Shown: positions 1 to 6,032, numbered from the stretch's first letter. The stretch: DNA of 6,808 nucleotides from a bacterium HR27 (GCA_002898975.1 BEID01000073.1:1-6808); one strand, 5' to 3'. Notes: a model not told the origin generated them from the letters alone. Made by a program: numbers and translations.

Positions 1-447
1 AGCCGGATTGGCCGTAGCTGCGAGCGAGAGCGCAGTCGTTCGACTTCGCTCGAACCAGGCCGCGACGACCGGCGTCAGGAGCGTCGGCGAAAGACTGGCC
101 AGCCCGACACCCGCCAGCACACCCAGCCCGAGCGTGAGCACGAGAAGGGAAGATGCCCGGCTCCCGATGAGCAACCCGAGGCCGAGAGAAACGAGCCCAA
201 CACAGGCGACTACCCGCGCGGAGAGCGTATCGACCAGCCAGCCGACCACCGGTTGTGCGAATCCGACAATGAGAACGCTGAGCGAGACCACCGAACCGAG
301 CGCCGCATGGCTGACCTGAAGATCGCGCTGCATGTCCGGGAAGACCAGACCGACAAGAAACCGTCCCCCGGCGGCCGTCGCCATGATCGCTGTGACGCCC
401 ATGAGCGCCAGCCAGGCACCCATCTGGGAACGATGCGCTTGCTCCAT
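1..447 (-). CDS. MFS transporter, N-terminal part (cut by window edge)
   Basis: The reverse strand reads open from an ATG at 445-447 to position 1, giving 149 residues with no stop, so the C-terminal part lies outside the window. The protein starts MEQAHRSQMGAWLALMGV and has about four and a half hydrophobic helices: residues 11-33, 47-70, 79-96, 100-125, and a fifth beginning near 137. Between helices 2 and 3 it has GWLVDTLSAR (69-78), the MFS motif A pattern G-x-L-x-D-x-x-x-x-R. Such proteins are inner-membrane secondary transporters, usually of 12 helices and about 400 aa; the spacing of the RSRTTALSLA segment before helix 5 resembles the monocarboxylate/oxalate-type branch. The substrate cannot be told. 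The start is fixed by GGGAGGT at 454-460, six bases upstream. The gene diverges from ileS, so it is not in the same operon. Confidence 0.88.
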   Translation of the reverse strand, partial: MEQAHRSQMGAWLALMGVTAIMATAAGGRFLVGLVFPDMQRDLQVSHAALGSVVSLSVLIVGFAQPVVGWLVDTLSARVVACVGLVSLGLGLLIGSRASSLLVLTLGLGVLAGVGLASLSPTLLTPVVAAWFERSRTTALSLAATANPA

Positions 448-453
448 TTACCG

Positions 454-460
454 ACCTCCC
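454..460 (-). promoter_or_regulatory. Ribosome binding site of the MFS gene
   Basis: The reverse strand reads GGGAGGT six bases before the ATG at 445-447. This is a near-perfect Shine-Dalgarno sequence and decides the start. Confidence 0.8.
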
Positions 461-478
461 GCACCGCTCTGCTCGGGA

Positions 479-507
479 ACGGTACTCGACAGCTCCGGGA
501 CAGTCAA
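479..507 (-). promoter_or_regulatory. Predicted sigma70-type promoter of the MFS gene
   Basis: On the reverse strand, TTGACT (502-507, five of six matches to TTGACA) lies 17 bases upstream of TACCGT (479-484, three of six matches to TATAAT). A start site near 472 would leave a leader of about 25 bases before the ATG. The perfect palindrome at 512-525 sits only four bases upstream of the -35 box, a position from which a bound regulator could block or assist polymerase. This is a pattern match only. Confidence 0.5.
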
Positions 508-529
508 CGATGGACAAATTTGTCCCTCG
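508..529. promoter_or_regulatory. Palindromic operator candidate
   Basis: GGACAAATTTGTCC (512-525) is a perfect 14-base palindrome. One mismatched pair (511/526) separates it from a further three matching pairs (CGA at 508-510 with TCG at 527-529), giving a 22-base near-perfect dyad. It lies in the divergent control region, just upstream of the -35 of the MFS promoter and about 30 bases upstream of the -35 of the ileS promoter. The shape fits a homodimeric repressor of the TetR, MarR or GntR type. No regulator gene is in the window, so the binding protein is unknown. The half-site TGGACAA recurs at 601-607, at the predicted start of the ileS transcript. Confidence 0.5.
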
Positions 530-560
530 CTGGGTACAGGTGCGAAGAGAGCACTCCCGG

Positions 561-590
561 TTGGCAACCCGCTGCGCAGAATGGTACGTT
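561..590 (+). promoter_or_regulatory. Predicted extended -10 promoter of ileS leader
   Basis: TTGGCA (561-566, five of six matches to TTGACA) is followed after 18 bases by TACGTT (585-590). A TG at 582-583 makes this an extended -10 element. The start site would fall near 597-602, exactly where the base of T-box stem I begins, which supports the call. The -10 hexamer itself is weak (three of six). Confidence 0.55.
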
Positions 591-705
591 GTTGAAATGG
601 TGGACAAGGGAACCAGTGAACGGCGACGACGGAAGCGAGTAGGTCGCGAGCCGCCCTCAGCGAGTCCGGGACGGTGCGAGCCGGACGGGAACGTCGCGAC
701 TGAAG

Positions 706-708
706 ATC
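706..708 (+). promoter_or_regulatory. T-box specifier codon ATC (Ile)
   Basis: ATC follows GAAG (702-705) in the 3' side of the specifier loop and precedes C-TTCTCGAGC. It is placed by analogy with GAAA-GGC-A-TTCTTGAGC in the glyQS leader. It would pair with the GAU anticodon of tRNA-Ile. The base after the codon is C, where a purine is usual. Confidence 0.8.
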
Positions 709-817
709 CTTCTCGAGCCGCTGTCCGAACCGGTACGGCGGTACCGCAGTAGGCACAGCCGGGGGCTGCCCGTTAGCGCAGCGGAGAGTGGGCGCGAAAG
801 CACTGCTTTCGCGTCAA

Positions 818-851
818 CTGAGGTGGTACCGCGGGCAACCCCCGCCCTCAG
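818..851 (+). promoter_or_regulatory. T-box antiterminator
   Basis: CTGAGG (818-823) pairs with CCTCAG (846-851) and GCGGG (831-835) pairs with CCCGC (841-845). The seven-base bulge TGGTACC (824-830) lies between the two helices. The bulge bases TGGT (824-827) complement a tRNA 3' end of ACCA, that is discriminator A73, as in tRNA-Ile. Its 3' arm (841-851) is shared with the terminator, so the two folds exclude each other. Confidence 0.9.
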
Positions 852-869
852 GCTGAGGGCGGGGGTTTT
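839..869 (+). terminator. Regulated intrinsic terminator of the ileS T-box
   Basis: CCCCCGCCCTCA (839-850) pairs perfectly with TGAGGGCGGGGG (854-865), a 12-pair stem with a three-base GGC loop, followed by only four T (866-869). It competes with the antiterminator for 841-851. With charged tRNA-Ile the terminator should form and stop transcription 65 bases before the ileS ATG. Confidence 0.92.
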
Positions 870-921
870 CGATAGCGCGACGTGTTTCGGAGCATCGGAG
901 CGCAAGACGACTCGATGGCAC

Positions 922-928
922 GGAGGTG
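922..928 (+). promoter_or_regulatory. Ribosome binding site deciding the ileS start
   Basis: GGAGGTG lies six to seven bases before the ATG at 935. An upstream in-frame GTG (926-928) is part of this Shine-Dalgarno sequence and so is unlikely to be the start. Confidence 0.8.
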
Positions 929-934
929 CACGAG

Positions 935-3900
935 ATGTTCGAACCGGTACCGACCAGAGACGTCGACTTCCCCGCACTCGAGCGTGCGATCCTCCGCTGG
1001 TGGTACGACCACGGCATCGTGCAAAAGTACATCACGCGGAATGCGAACAGCGAGAAGCGCTACTCCTTCATGGACGGTCCGATCACGGCCAACAATCCGA
1101 TGGGCGTGCACCATGCCTGGGGGCGCACCTACAAGGACTTCTACCAGCGTTTCTACACGATGCTCGGGTACCGGCAGCGCTACCAGAACGGCTTCGACTG
1201 CCAGGGGCTGTGGGTCGAAGTCGAGGTGGAACGGGAACTGGGGTTCACGTCCAAGCGTGATATCGAGGCCTACGGCATCGACCGGTTCGTCGAGAAGTGC
1301 AAAGAGCGTGTCTTCACCTACTCGGCGATCCAGACCGAGCAATCCAAGCGCCTCGGATATTTCATGGACTGGGACAACTCCTACTACACCCTGTCGGACG
1401 AAAATAACTACGCGATCTGGCATTTCCTGAAGGTCTGTCACCAGAATGGCTGGATCTATCACGGATACGACGTCATGCCCTGGTGTCCCCGCTGCGCGAC
1501 TGGGCTCTCCGAGATGGAGGTCAGTGAGGGATACAAGGAAATCACCCACCTGAGCGTCTACGTGCGCTTTCCGATCGAAGGGCGCGAGCGCGAGTCGCTT
1601 CTCGTCTGGACGACGACACCGTGGACGCTCACGGCGAACGTCGCCGCCGCTGTCCATCCCGATCTCACCTACGTGCGCGTGCGCCAGGGTGACGAGGTCC
1701 TCATCCTGGCGGAAGACGCCGCCCGTCACGCGCTGCGTGGTCCGTACGAAGTCCTCCAGCACCTCAAAGGGAGCGACCTGGTCGGCCTACGCTATCGCGG
1801 CCCCTACGATCACCTGCCGGTGAACGCGACGGTCGAGCACCAGGTCATCCCGTGGGAAGCGGTGGATCCGAGCGAAGGAACCGGGATCGTGCACATCGCC
1901 CCGGGGTGTGGCCGTGAGGACTATCAGCTGAGCAAGGAACATCACCTGCAGGTCATCGCACCGCTCACCGAGGACGGGTATTACGTCGACGGGTTCGGCT
2001 GGTTGACCGGCAAGCATGTCCACGCCGTCGCCGAGCTGATCGCCGATGACCTCGAGCGCCGGGGCCTGCTCTACCGTCGCGAGCCCTACCTGCACCGCTA
2101 CCCGACCTGCTGGCGGTGCGGCACCGAACTCGTCTTCCGCCTAGTCGACGAATGGTTCATCGCCGTCGATCCCTGGCGCGAAAAAGTCATGGAAGCGGCT
2201 CGCCAGGTTCGCTGGATTCCCGAGTTCGGTCTGGAACGCGAGCTCGACTGGCTCCGCAACATGGACGACTGGATGATCTCCAAGAAGCGCTACTGGGGAC
2301 TCGCTCTGCCGATCTGGCAGTGCCCGGAGTGCGGCTGGTTCGATGTCATCGGCAGCGAGCAGGAACTCAAGGAACGCGCGATCGCTGGCTGGGAGGAGTT
2401 CGAGGGACATACGCCGCACCGCCCTTGGATCGACGCTGTCAAGATTCGTTGCGAACAGTGCGGTGCAGTGGCCAGCCGTATCCCCGATGTCGGCAATCCG
2501 TGGCTCGACGCCGGTATCGTGCCGTTCTCGACGCTCCGCTACCGGCATGACCGCGCCTACTGGCAAGAGTGGTTCCCGGTCGATTTCATCACCGAATCGT
2601 TCCCGGGCCAGTTCCGGAACTGGTTCTACTCCCTCCTCGCCCAGAGCACCGTCCTCACCGGCCAAGCGCCGATGAAGACGTGTTTGGGCTTCGCCCTGCT
2701 CCGGGACGAGAAGGGTGAAGAGATGCATAAGAGCAAGGGGAACGCGATCTGGTTCGACGAGGCAGCCGAGCGCGCTGGCGTGGACGTTATGCGCTGGCTC
2801 TACCTCAAGCACAATCCGGCCCAGAATTTGAACTTCGGCTGGCGCCTGCTGGACGAGGTTCGGCGAACCTTCCTCCTGCCGCTCTGGAACTCCTACGCGT
2901 TCTTCGCCAACTACGCGCGCCTGGACGGTTTCGATCCGCGCCAGCATGACGTGCCGCTCGCTGAGCGAACGCTCCTCGACCGCTGGATCCTGGCCCGGCT
3001 GCAGCAGGTCATCGCCACCGTGCGCGACCGCATCCAGGACTACGACTCGATGAATGCCGCGCGAGCGATCCAGGACTTCGTCGTCGACGACCTTTCCAAC
3101 TGGTACATCCGGCGCAACCGTCGCCGCTTCTGGAAGACGGAGAGCGACCAGGACAAGGCAGCCGCCTACCTGACGCTCTATGAGGTCCTGGTCACGCTCG
3201 CCAAGCTCCTGGCCCCGTTTATCCCGTTCACGACCGAGCTCATGTACCAGAACCTCGTGCGTCGGGTCGATCCACAGGCACCGGAGTCGGTGCACCTCAC
3301 CGACTACCCGGAAGCCGACTCGAGCAAGGTCGACCTGTCCTTGATCGAGGATATGAACTGGCTGCTGCGCGCCGTCGAGCTCGGTCGAGCGGCCCGCAAC
3401 AAGGCGGGTGTCAAGGTCCGCCAGCCACTGCCGCGGGCTGTCATCGCCGCACGTGATGCCTCGGCCCGGCGCGCAATCGAGCGGTTGCTCGATCAGTTCA
3501 TGGACGAGCTCAACGTCAAAGCGGTCGAGTTTGCCGATCGTCCGGAGGAATACCTGTCCTATCGCGTGAAGCCCAATCTGCCCGTGCTGGGCCCCCGCCT
3601 GGGCGCCAGACTACCAGCACTCCAGAAGCTGTTGGCAGAGCTGGATCACAACCAGCTGGCCCGCCAGTTGCGACTCGGCCATCGACTGACGCTCGTCATC
3701 GACGGAGAGGAAGAAGAGTTCGGGCCGGACGACTTCCTCATCGAGACGATCGATCGGCCGGGCTTCGCTGCCTTCGAGGACCGGGACCTCCTCGTGGCGG
3801 TTGATCTCACCATCACGCCCGAGTTGAAGCTGGAAGGCCTCGCGCGCGATTTCGTGCGCGGCGTTCAGGAAGCCCGCAAGAACGCCAGCTTCGAGATCGA

Positions 3901-4114
3901 CGACACGATCGTCGTCGTCTATCGGGCATCCGGTGAACTCGCTGAGGCCGTCGAGCGCTTCCGCGACTACATCGCGCACGAAACGCTGGCTGTCGAGTTG
4001 CGGGCCGGTGATCCGGAGCGGGAAGACGGACACCTCGAGGAAGTCCGCGTCGGACGCGAGCGCTTCGTCGTCTCGCTCCGTCGAGTCGGCCGCCTGGCCG
4101 AGGTTCGCCGGTGA
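935..4114 (+). CDS. ileS: Isoleucyl-tRNA synthetase, type 2-like with altered HIGH motif
   Basis: Cytoplasmic class I enzyme that charges tRNA-Ile using ATP; 1059 aa, usual for the long eukaryote-like (type 2) IleRS. The signature region is PMGVHHAWGR (residues 55-64); aligned on the following KD, HIGH becomes GVHH (57-60). KMSKS becomes EMHKS (596-600), keeping the catalytic second lysine. The CP1 editing domain looks intact: WTTTPWT (225-231) and GTGIVHIAPG...ED (315-329), with H320 and D329 at the usual proofreading positions. Four CxxC pairs (184/187, 392/395, 463/466, 506/509) suggest two zinc sites, as in the Thermus enzyme. WMISKKRYWG is the conserved catalytic-domain segment, followed by a helical anticodon-binding domain (LLDRWILARL onward) and a long C-terminal domain. 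The T-box upstream, with Ile specifier and TGGT bulge, supports the amino acid assignment. The downstream methyltransferase overlaps by four bases. Confidence 0.95.
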   Translation: MFEPVPTRDVDFPALERAILRWWYDHGIVQKYITRNANSEKRYSFMDGPITANNPMGVHHAWGRTYKDFYQRFYTMLGYRQRYQNGFDCQGLWVEVEVERELGFTSKRDIEAYGIDRFVEKCKERVFTYSAIQTEQSKRLGYFMDWDNSYYTLSDENNYAIWHFLKVCHQNGWIYHGYDVMPWCPRCATGLSEMEVSEGYKEITHLSVYVRFPIEGRERESLLVWTTTPWTLTANVAAAVHPDLTYVRVRQGDEVLILAEDAARHALRGPYEVLQHLKGSDLVGLRYRGPYDHLPVNATVEHQVIPWEAVDPSEGTGIVHIAPGCGREDYQLSKEHHLQVIAPLTEDGYYVDGFGWLTGKHVHAVAELIADDLERRGLLYRREPYLHRYPTCWRCGTELVFRLVDEWFIAVDPWREKVMEAARQVRWIPEFGLERELDWLRNMDDWMISKKRYWGLALPIWQCPECGWFDVIGSEQELKERAIAGWEEFEGHTPHRPWIDAVKIRCEQCGAVASRIPDVGNPWLDAGIVPFSTLRYRHDRAYWQEWFPVDFITESFPGQFRNWFYSLLAQSTVLTGQAPMKTCLGFALLRDEKGEEMHKSKGNAIWFDEAAERAGVDVMRWLYLKHNPAQNLNFGWRLLDEVRRTFLLPLWNSYAFFANYARLDGFDPRQHDVPLAERTLLDRWILARLQQVIATVRDRIQDYDSMNAARAIQDFVVDDLSNWYIRRNRRRFWKTESDQDKAAAYLTLYEVLVTLAKLLAPFIPFTTELMYQNLVRRVDPQAPESVHLTDYPEADSSKVDLSLIEDMNWLLRAVELGRAARNKAGVKVRQPLPRAVIAARDASARRAIERLLDQFMDELNVKAVEFADRPEEYLSYRVKPNLPVLGPRLGARLPALQKLLAELDHNQLARQLRLGHRLTLVIDGEEEEFGPDDFLIETIDRPGFAAFEDRDLLVAVDLTITPELKLEGLARDFVRGVQEARKNASFEIDDTIVVVYRASGELAEAVERFRDYIAHETLAVELRAGDPEREDGHLEEVRVGRERFVVSLRRVGRLAEVRR

Positions 4115-4887
4115 GATCGGACGTCCAGTTCGTGCTCCACGAGTCGTCCCGATCCCAGCCCGACGACATCCTCGTTCCGGGCTGGGATCGGGAGCACCGG
4201 GGCCCGCTGCGTGAACGAACCATCGTACTCCCACGCACCGGGCAGACATTCCGCATTGTCCAGCCCGCCGACATCGACCGTCTCCTCGACCTGGCTGCCA
4301 ACGACCCTGAGGAGAACCTTCCCTACTGGGCGGAGCTCTGGCCCAGTGGAATTGCCCTGGCTGATGCCGTCCTCCTCGATCCCCGTCGCGTCCACGACGC
4401 CCTGGTAATCGAACTCGGCTGCGGACTCGGCCTGACTGCTGCTGCTGCGCTCCAAGCAGGTGCGCGCCTCCTGGCCACTGATTACGACCCGGCAGCCTTG
4501 CTCTTGACGCGCTGGAACTGCCGGTGCAACGTCGGGCGCGAGCCGATGGTCCTGCAGCTCAACTGGCGACGACCGAGTGCTGAGTTCTTCGCGCTCGTGG
4601 GATCCACCGGCGTGCCTCTTGTGCTCGCTGCCGATGTGCTCTACGAGCAGCGCGACATCGAACCGCTGTTGAGCTTGATCGACCGGATCCTCGCGCCGGG
4701 CGGCCTGCTCTGGCTCGCCGAACCGGGGCGGCAAACGGCAGCTCTGTTCGTGCAACACCTGCTCGATCGTGGCTGGAGCGACGAGATCGACCAGTGGACC
4801 GGACCCTGGCCTGACTCGAGCGACAGCAAGGTCACCGTGTCGGTCCATCGCTTGCAGCGCCCGCACATTCCAGGACCGGCGGGCTGA
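4111..4887 (+). CDS. Class I SAM-dependent methyltransferase (METTL/ETFB-KMT-like)
   Basis: A 258-residue Rossmann-fold methyltransferase. SAM-binding motif I is VIELGCGLGL (99-108); the acidic loop after strand 2 is DYDPAA (124-129); and ADVLYE (174-179) is the motif IV-like segment. The preceding PYWAELWPSG (71-80) is typical of the seven-strand protein methyltransferase group that includes the electron-transfer-flavoprotein lysine methyltransferase and METTL21/23-like enzymes, so a protein side chain is a likely target, but the substrate is not identifiable. It starts at GTG in a GTGA overlap with the ileS stop, with GAGG at 4100-4103 as a fair ribosome site, so it is probably translated by coupling and falls under T-box control. 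No later in-frame ATG or GTG is plausible before the conserved core. Unusually, codons 13-28 lie in a 16-pair inverted repeat, and the stop codon lies in another long hairpin. Confidence 0.85.
   Translation: MRSDVQFVLHESSRSQPDDILVPGWDREHRGPLRERTIVLPRTGQTFRIVQPADIDRLLDLAANDPEENLPYWAELWPSGIALADAVLLDPRRVHDALVIELGCGLGLTAAAALQAGARLLATDYDPAALLLTRWNCRCNVGREPMVLQLNWRRPSAEFFALVGSTGVPLVLAADVLYEQRDIEPLLSLIDRILAPGGLLWLAEPGRQTAALFVQHLLDRGWSDEIDQWTGPWPDSSDSKVTVSVHRLQRPHIPGPAG
4147..4193 (+). repeat. 16-bp perfect inverted repeat inside the methyltransferase 5' end
   Basis: TCCCGATCCCAGCCCG (4147-4162) is perfectly complementary to CGGGCTGGGATCGGGA (4178-4193), with a 15-base spacer. It begins 36 bases after the GTG start. 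The RNA hairpin would be very stable. No T-run follows, so it is not a standard intrinsic terminator; it could slow ribosomes, protect the ileS 3' end from nucleases or mark a processing point. Confidence 0.75.
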
Positions 4888-4918
4888 TCGATACGGTCGA
4901 TCAGCCCGCCGGTACCTG
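4871..4918 (+). terminator. Long hairpin at the end of the ileS-methyltransferase unit
   Basis: A 17-pair perfect stem, 4875-4891 with 4897-4913, has a five-base TACGG loop. It is extended by CAGG (4871-4874) with CCTG (4915-4918) around one bulged A (4914). The methyltransferase stop codon TGA (4885-4887) is inside the 5' arm. No T-run follows on the plus strand, so it may act as a T-less terminator or as a 3'-end stabiliser. It lies between two co-directional units, which fits a role at a transcript end. Confidence 0.6.
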
Positions 4919-4974
4919 AGCAGAGCAGCGAGCACACGCCCGCAGGCCCGGCGTCGCATCGGGGAGGAATGGCT

Positions 4975-5002
4975 TTCGCATCCGCTCACCCTGTGCTACC
5001 CT
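4975..5002 (+). promoter_or_regulatory. Weak predicted promoter of the amidohydrolase-PFK pair
   Basis: TTCGCA (4975-4980) is followed after 16 bases by TACCCT (4997-5002), with TG at 4994-4995 giving an extended -10. A start near 5009 would leave about 28 bases of leader. The match is modest; the hairpin just upstream and the 149-base gap make a promoter here reasonable. Confidence 0.35.
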
Positions 5003-5018
5003 GCGCGCGGAAATGCTG

Positions 5019-5026
5019 AGGAGGAG
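5019..5026 (+). promoter_or_regulatory. Ribosome binding site deciding the amidohydrolase start
   Basis: AGGAGGAG lies about ten bases before the ATG at 5037. An in-frame ATG at 5013 has no Shine-Dalgarno sequence and would place this site inside the coding region, so 5037 is preferred. Confidence 0.7.
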
Positions 5027-5036
5027 CGAGCAGATC

Positions 5037-6032
5037 ATGCGCATCGACTGCCATACGCACTTCTACCCGGCGGGGTACCTCGCGGCGATCGAGCAGTCGA
5101 GCGATCATGCCGAACTCCGCCGCGAGCCCGACGGCACGCTCGTTCTCGCCTACGCTGGCGACTATAACGTCCTCGCTCCTGCTCACCACTCGCTCGAGGC
5201 TCGCCTCGCCGACATGGAACGGGCAGGCATCGATTTCGCGATCCTCTCGCTGACGACACCGGGCGTGCATGTGGAACGAGCAGAGCGGGGCATCGCCTTA
5301 GCACGTATCGTCAACGACGAGTTCGCGCTGATCCAGCAGCGGTACCCCACTCGCTTCCGTTGCCTTGCCACCTTGCCGCTCCAGGCAGCCGAGCACGCAG
5401 CGCGCGAACTGGAGCGAGCCACACAGGAACTCGGACTGGTCGGCGCGATGCTGTTTTCGAACGTCAACGGAAAACCGATCGATCTCCCCGAGTTCTGGCC
5501 AGTCTACGAAGCAGCCGAAGCGCTCGGCGTCCCGCTGGTCATCCACCCAACCGCGCCAGCTTTCGCTGACCACCTCGCCGACTATCGGCTGGTCGCCTTA
5601 CTGGGCTTCGCCTACGACACCACGATGGTCGCGGTCCGCATGGTGCTCGGCGGCGTCCTCGATCGCTTTCCTCGTCTGACGCTGGTGCAAACGCATCTCG
5701 GCGGTGTACTTCCGTATCTTGCCGAGCGGGTTCAGCGTGGGTATCGCGCGTATCCGGAACTCCGCGGCCGGCTACAGCGCGATCCGATGGACTATTTCCG
5801 CGACATGTACTTCGACACGGTGCTCTTCGACCCGGCGTGTCTTCTGCTCGGTCTCGCCTTCGTCGGCGAAGATCGGCTCCTCCTCGGTAGCGACCATCCG
5901 CATCAGGTCGGGGATATCGAACGCGCTCCTCGTGTCATCGAAGAACTCCCGATCTCGCCGCACACGAAGCGAAAGATCCTCAGCGAGAACGCTCGGCGCC
6001 TCTACCGCCTTCCGATCGAGACGGAGTCGTGA
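5037..6032 (+). CDS. Amidohydrolase family 2 protein (ACMSD-like metal-dependent hydrolase/decarboxylase)
   Basis: A 331-residue TIM-barrel protein of the amidohydrolase-2 group, whose founding member is aminocarboxymuconate-semialdehyde decarboxylase (ACMSD). The metal-binding residues can be read in order: H6 and H8 in MRIDCHTHFYP, H170 in VIHPT, H220 in QTHLGG, and D286 in LLLGSDHPH. All five fit a single-metal (usually zinc) site. The length is normal for the family, and there is no signal peptide, so it is cytoplasmic. The real substrate cannot be told: family members decarboxylate or hydrolyse aromatic and heterocyclic acids, and no neighbouring tryptophan or aromatic degradation gene is visible. 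The last base of its TGA is the first base of the next ATG, so it is translationally coupled to the phosphofructokinase. Confidence 0.88.
   Translation: MRIDCHTHFYPAGYLAAIEQSSDHAELRREPDGTLVLAYAGDYNVLAPAHHSLEARLADMERAGIDFAILSLTTPGVHVERAERGIALARIVNDEFALIQQRYPTRFRCLATLPLQAAEHAARELERATQELGLVGAMLFSNVNGKPIDLPEFWPVYEAAEALGVPLVIHPTAPAFADHLADYRLVALLGFAYDTTMVAVRMVLGGVLDRFPRLTLVQTHLGGVLPYLAERVQRGYRAYPELRGRLQRDPMDYFRDMYFDTVLFDPACLLLGLAFVGEDRLLLGSDHPHQVGDIERAPRVIEELPISPHTKRKILSENARRLYRLPIETES

Larger units (their letters stand above)
597..870 (+). promoter_or_regulatory. T-box riboswitch (tRNA-Ile sensing) leader of ileS
   Basis: This is a complete transcriptional T-box leader that senses uncharged tRNA and controls readthrough into ileS. 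The 3' end has the near-invariant T-box GAGGTGGTACCGCGG (820-834). Upstream, stem I can be folded: base CGGC 621-624 with GCCG 717-720; the loop-E side AGTA (638-641) opposite TGAA (701-704); GTCGCGA 643-649 with TCGCGAC 694-700; CCC 654-656 with GGG 687-689; and a distal hairpin GTCCGG 664-669 with CCGGAC 681-686. The specifier is ATC (706-708), read from the GAA-N-codon-N-TTCT layout that matches the well-studied glyQS leader. CCGTTA and GAGTG (770-790) resemble stem IIA/B. Stem III is nine pairs, 793-801 with 805-813. The TGGT bulge pairs with an ACCA tRNA end. Start and end are approximate. Confidence 0.93.

Noticed and set aside
731..746. Small perfect hairpin CGGTAC-GGCG-GTACCG as a separate element
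   Set aside because: It lies between stem I and stem II/III of the T-box, where a short stem II is expected, so it is treated as part of the riboswitch.
253..752. Several overlapping short open frames in the transporter start and ileS leader
   Set aside because: They are low-complexity arginine-rich translations; the region is explained by the MFS gene, promoters and the T-box.
926..934. GTG at 926 as the ileS start, adding three residues
   Set aside because: The GTG is part of the GGAGGTG ribosome binding site; ATG 935 has the right spacing.
848..1762. Long open frame on the minus strand (304 codons) opposite ileS
   Set aside because: It is antisense to conserved ileS sequence, spans the T-box terminator region and has no recognisable protein features; long shadow frames are common in GC-rich DNA.
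2141..3295. Minus-strand open frame of 384 codons
   Set aside because: It lies wholly opposite ileS catalytic and anticodon domains; its content is a mirror of ileS codon bias.
3967..4989. Minus-strand open frame of 340 codons opposite the methyltransferase
   Set aside because: No ribosome site or known motif, and it spans the ileS end, the methyltransferase and the hairpin; the plus-strand gene has clear SAM motifs.
5013..5036. ATG at 5013 as the amidohydrolase start
   Set aside because: No ribosome site precedes it, and AGGAGGAG would fall inside the gene; the family normally begins at the MRIDCHTH segment.
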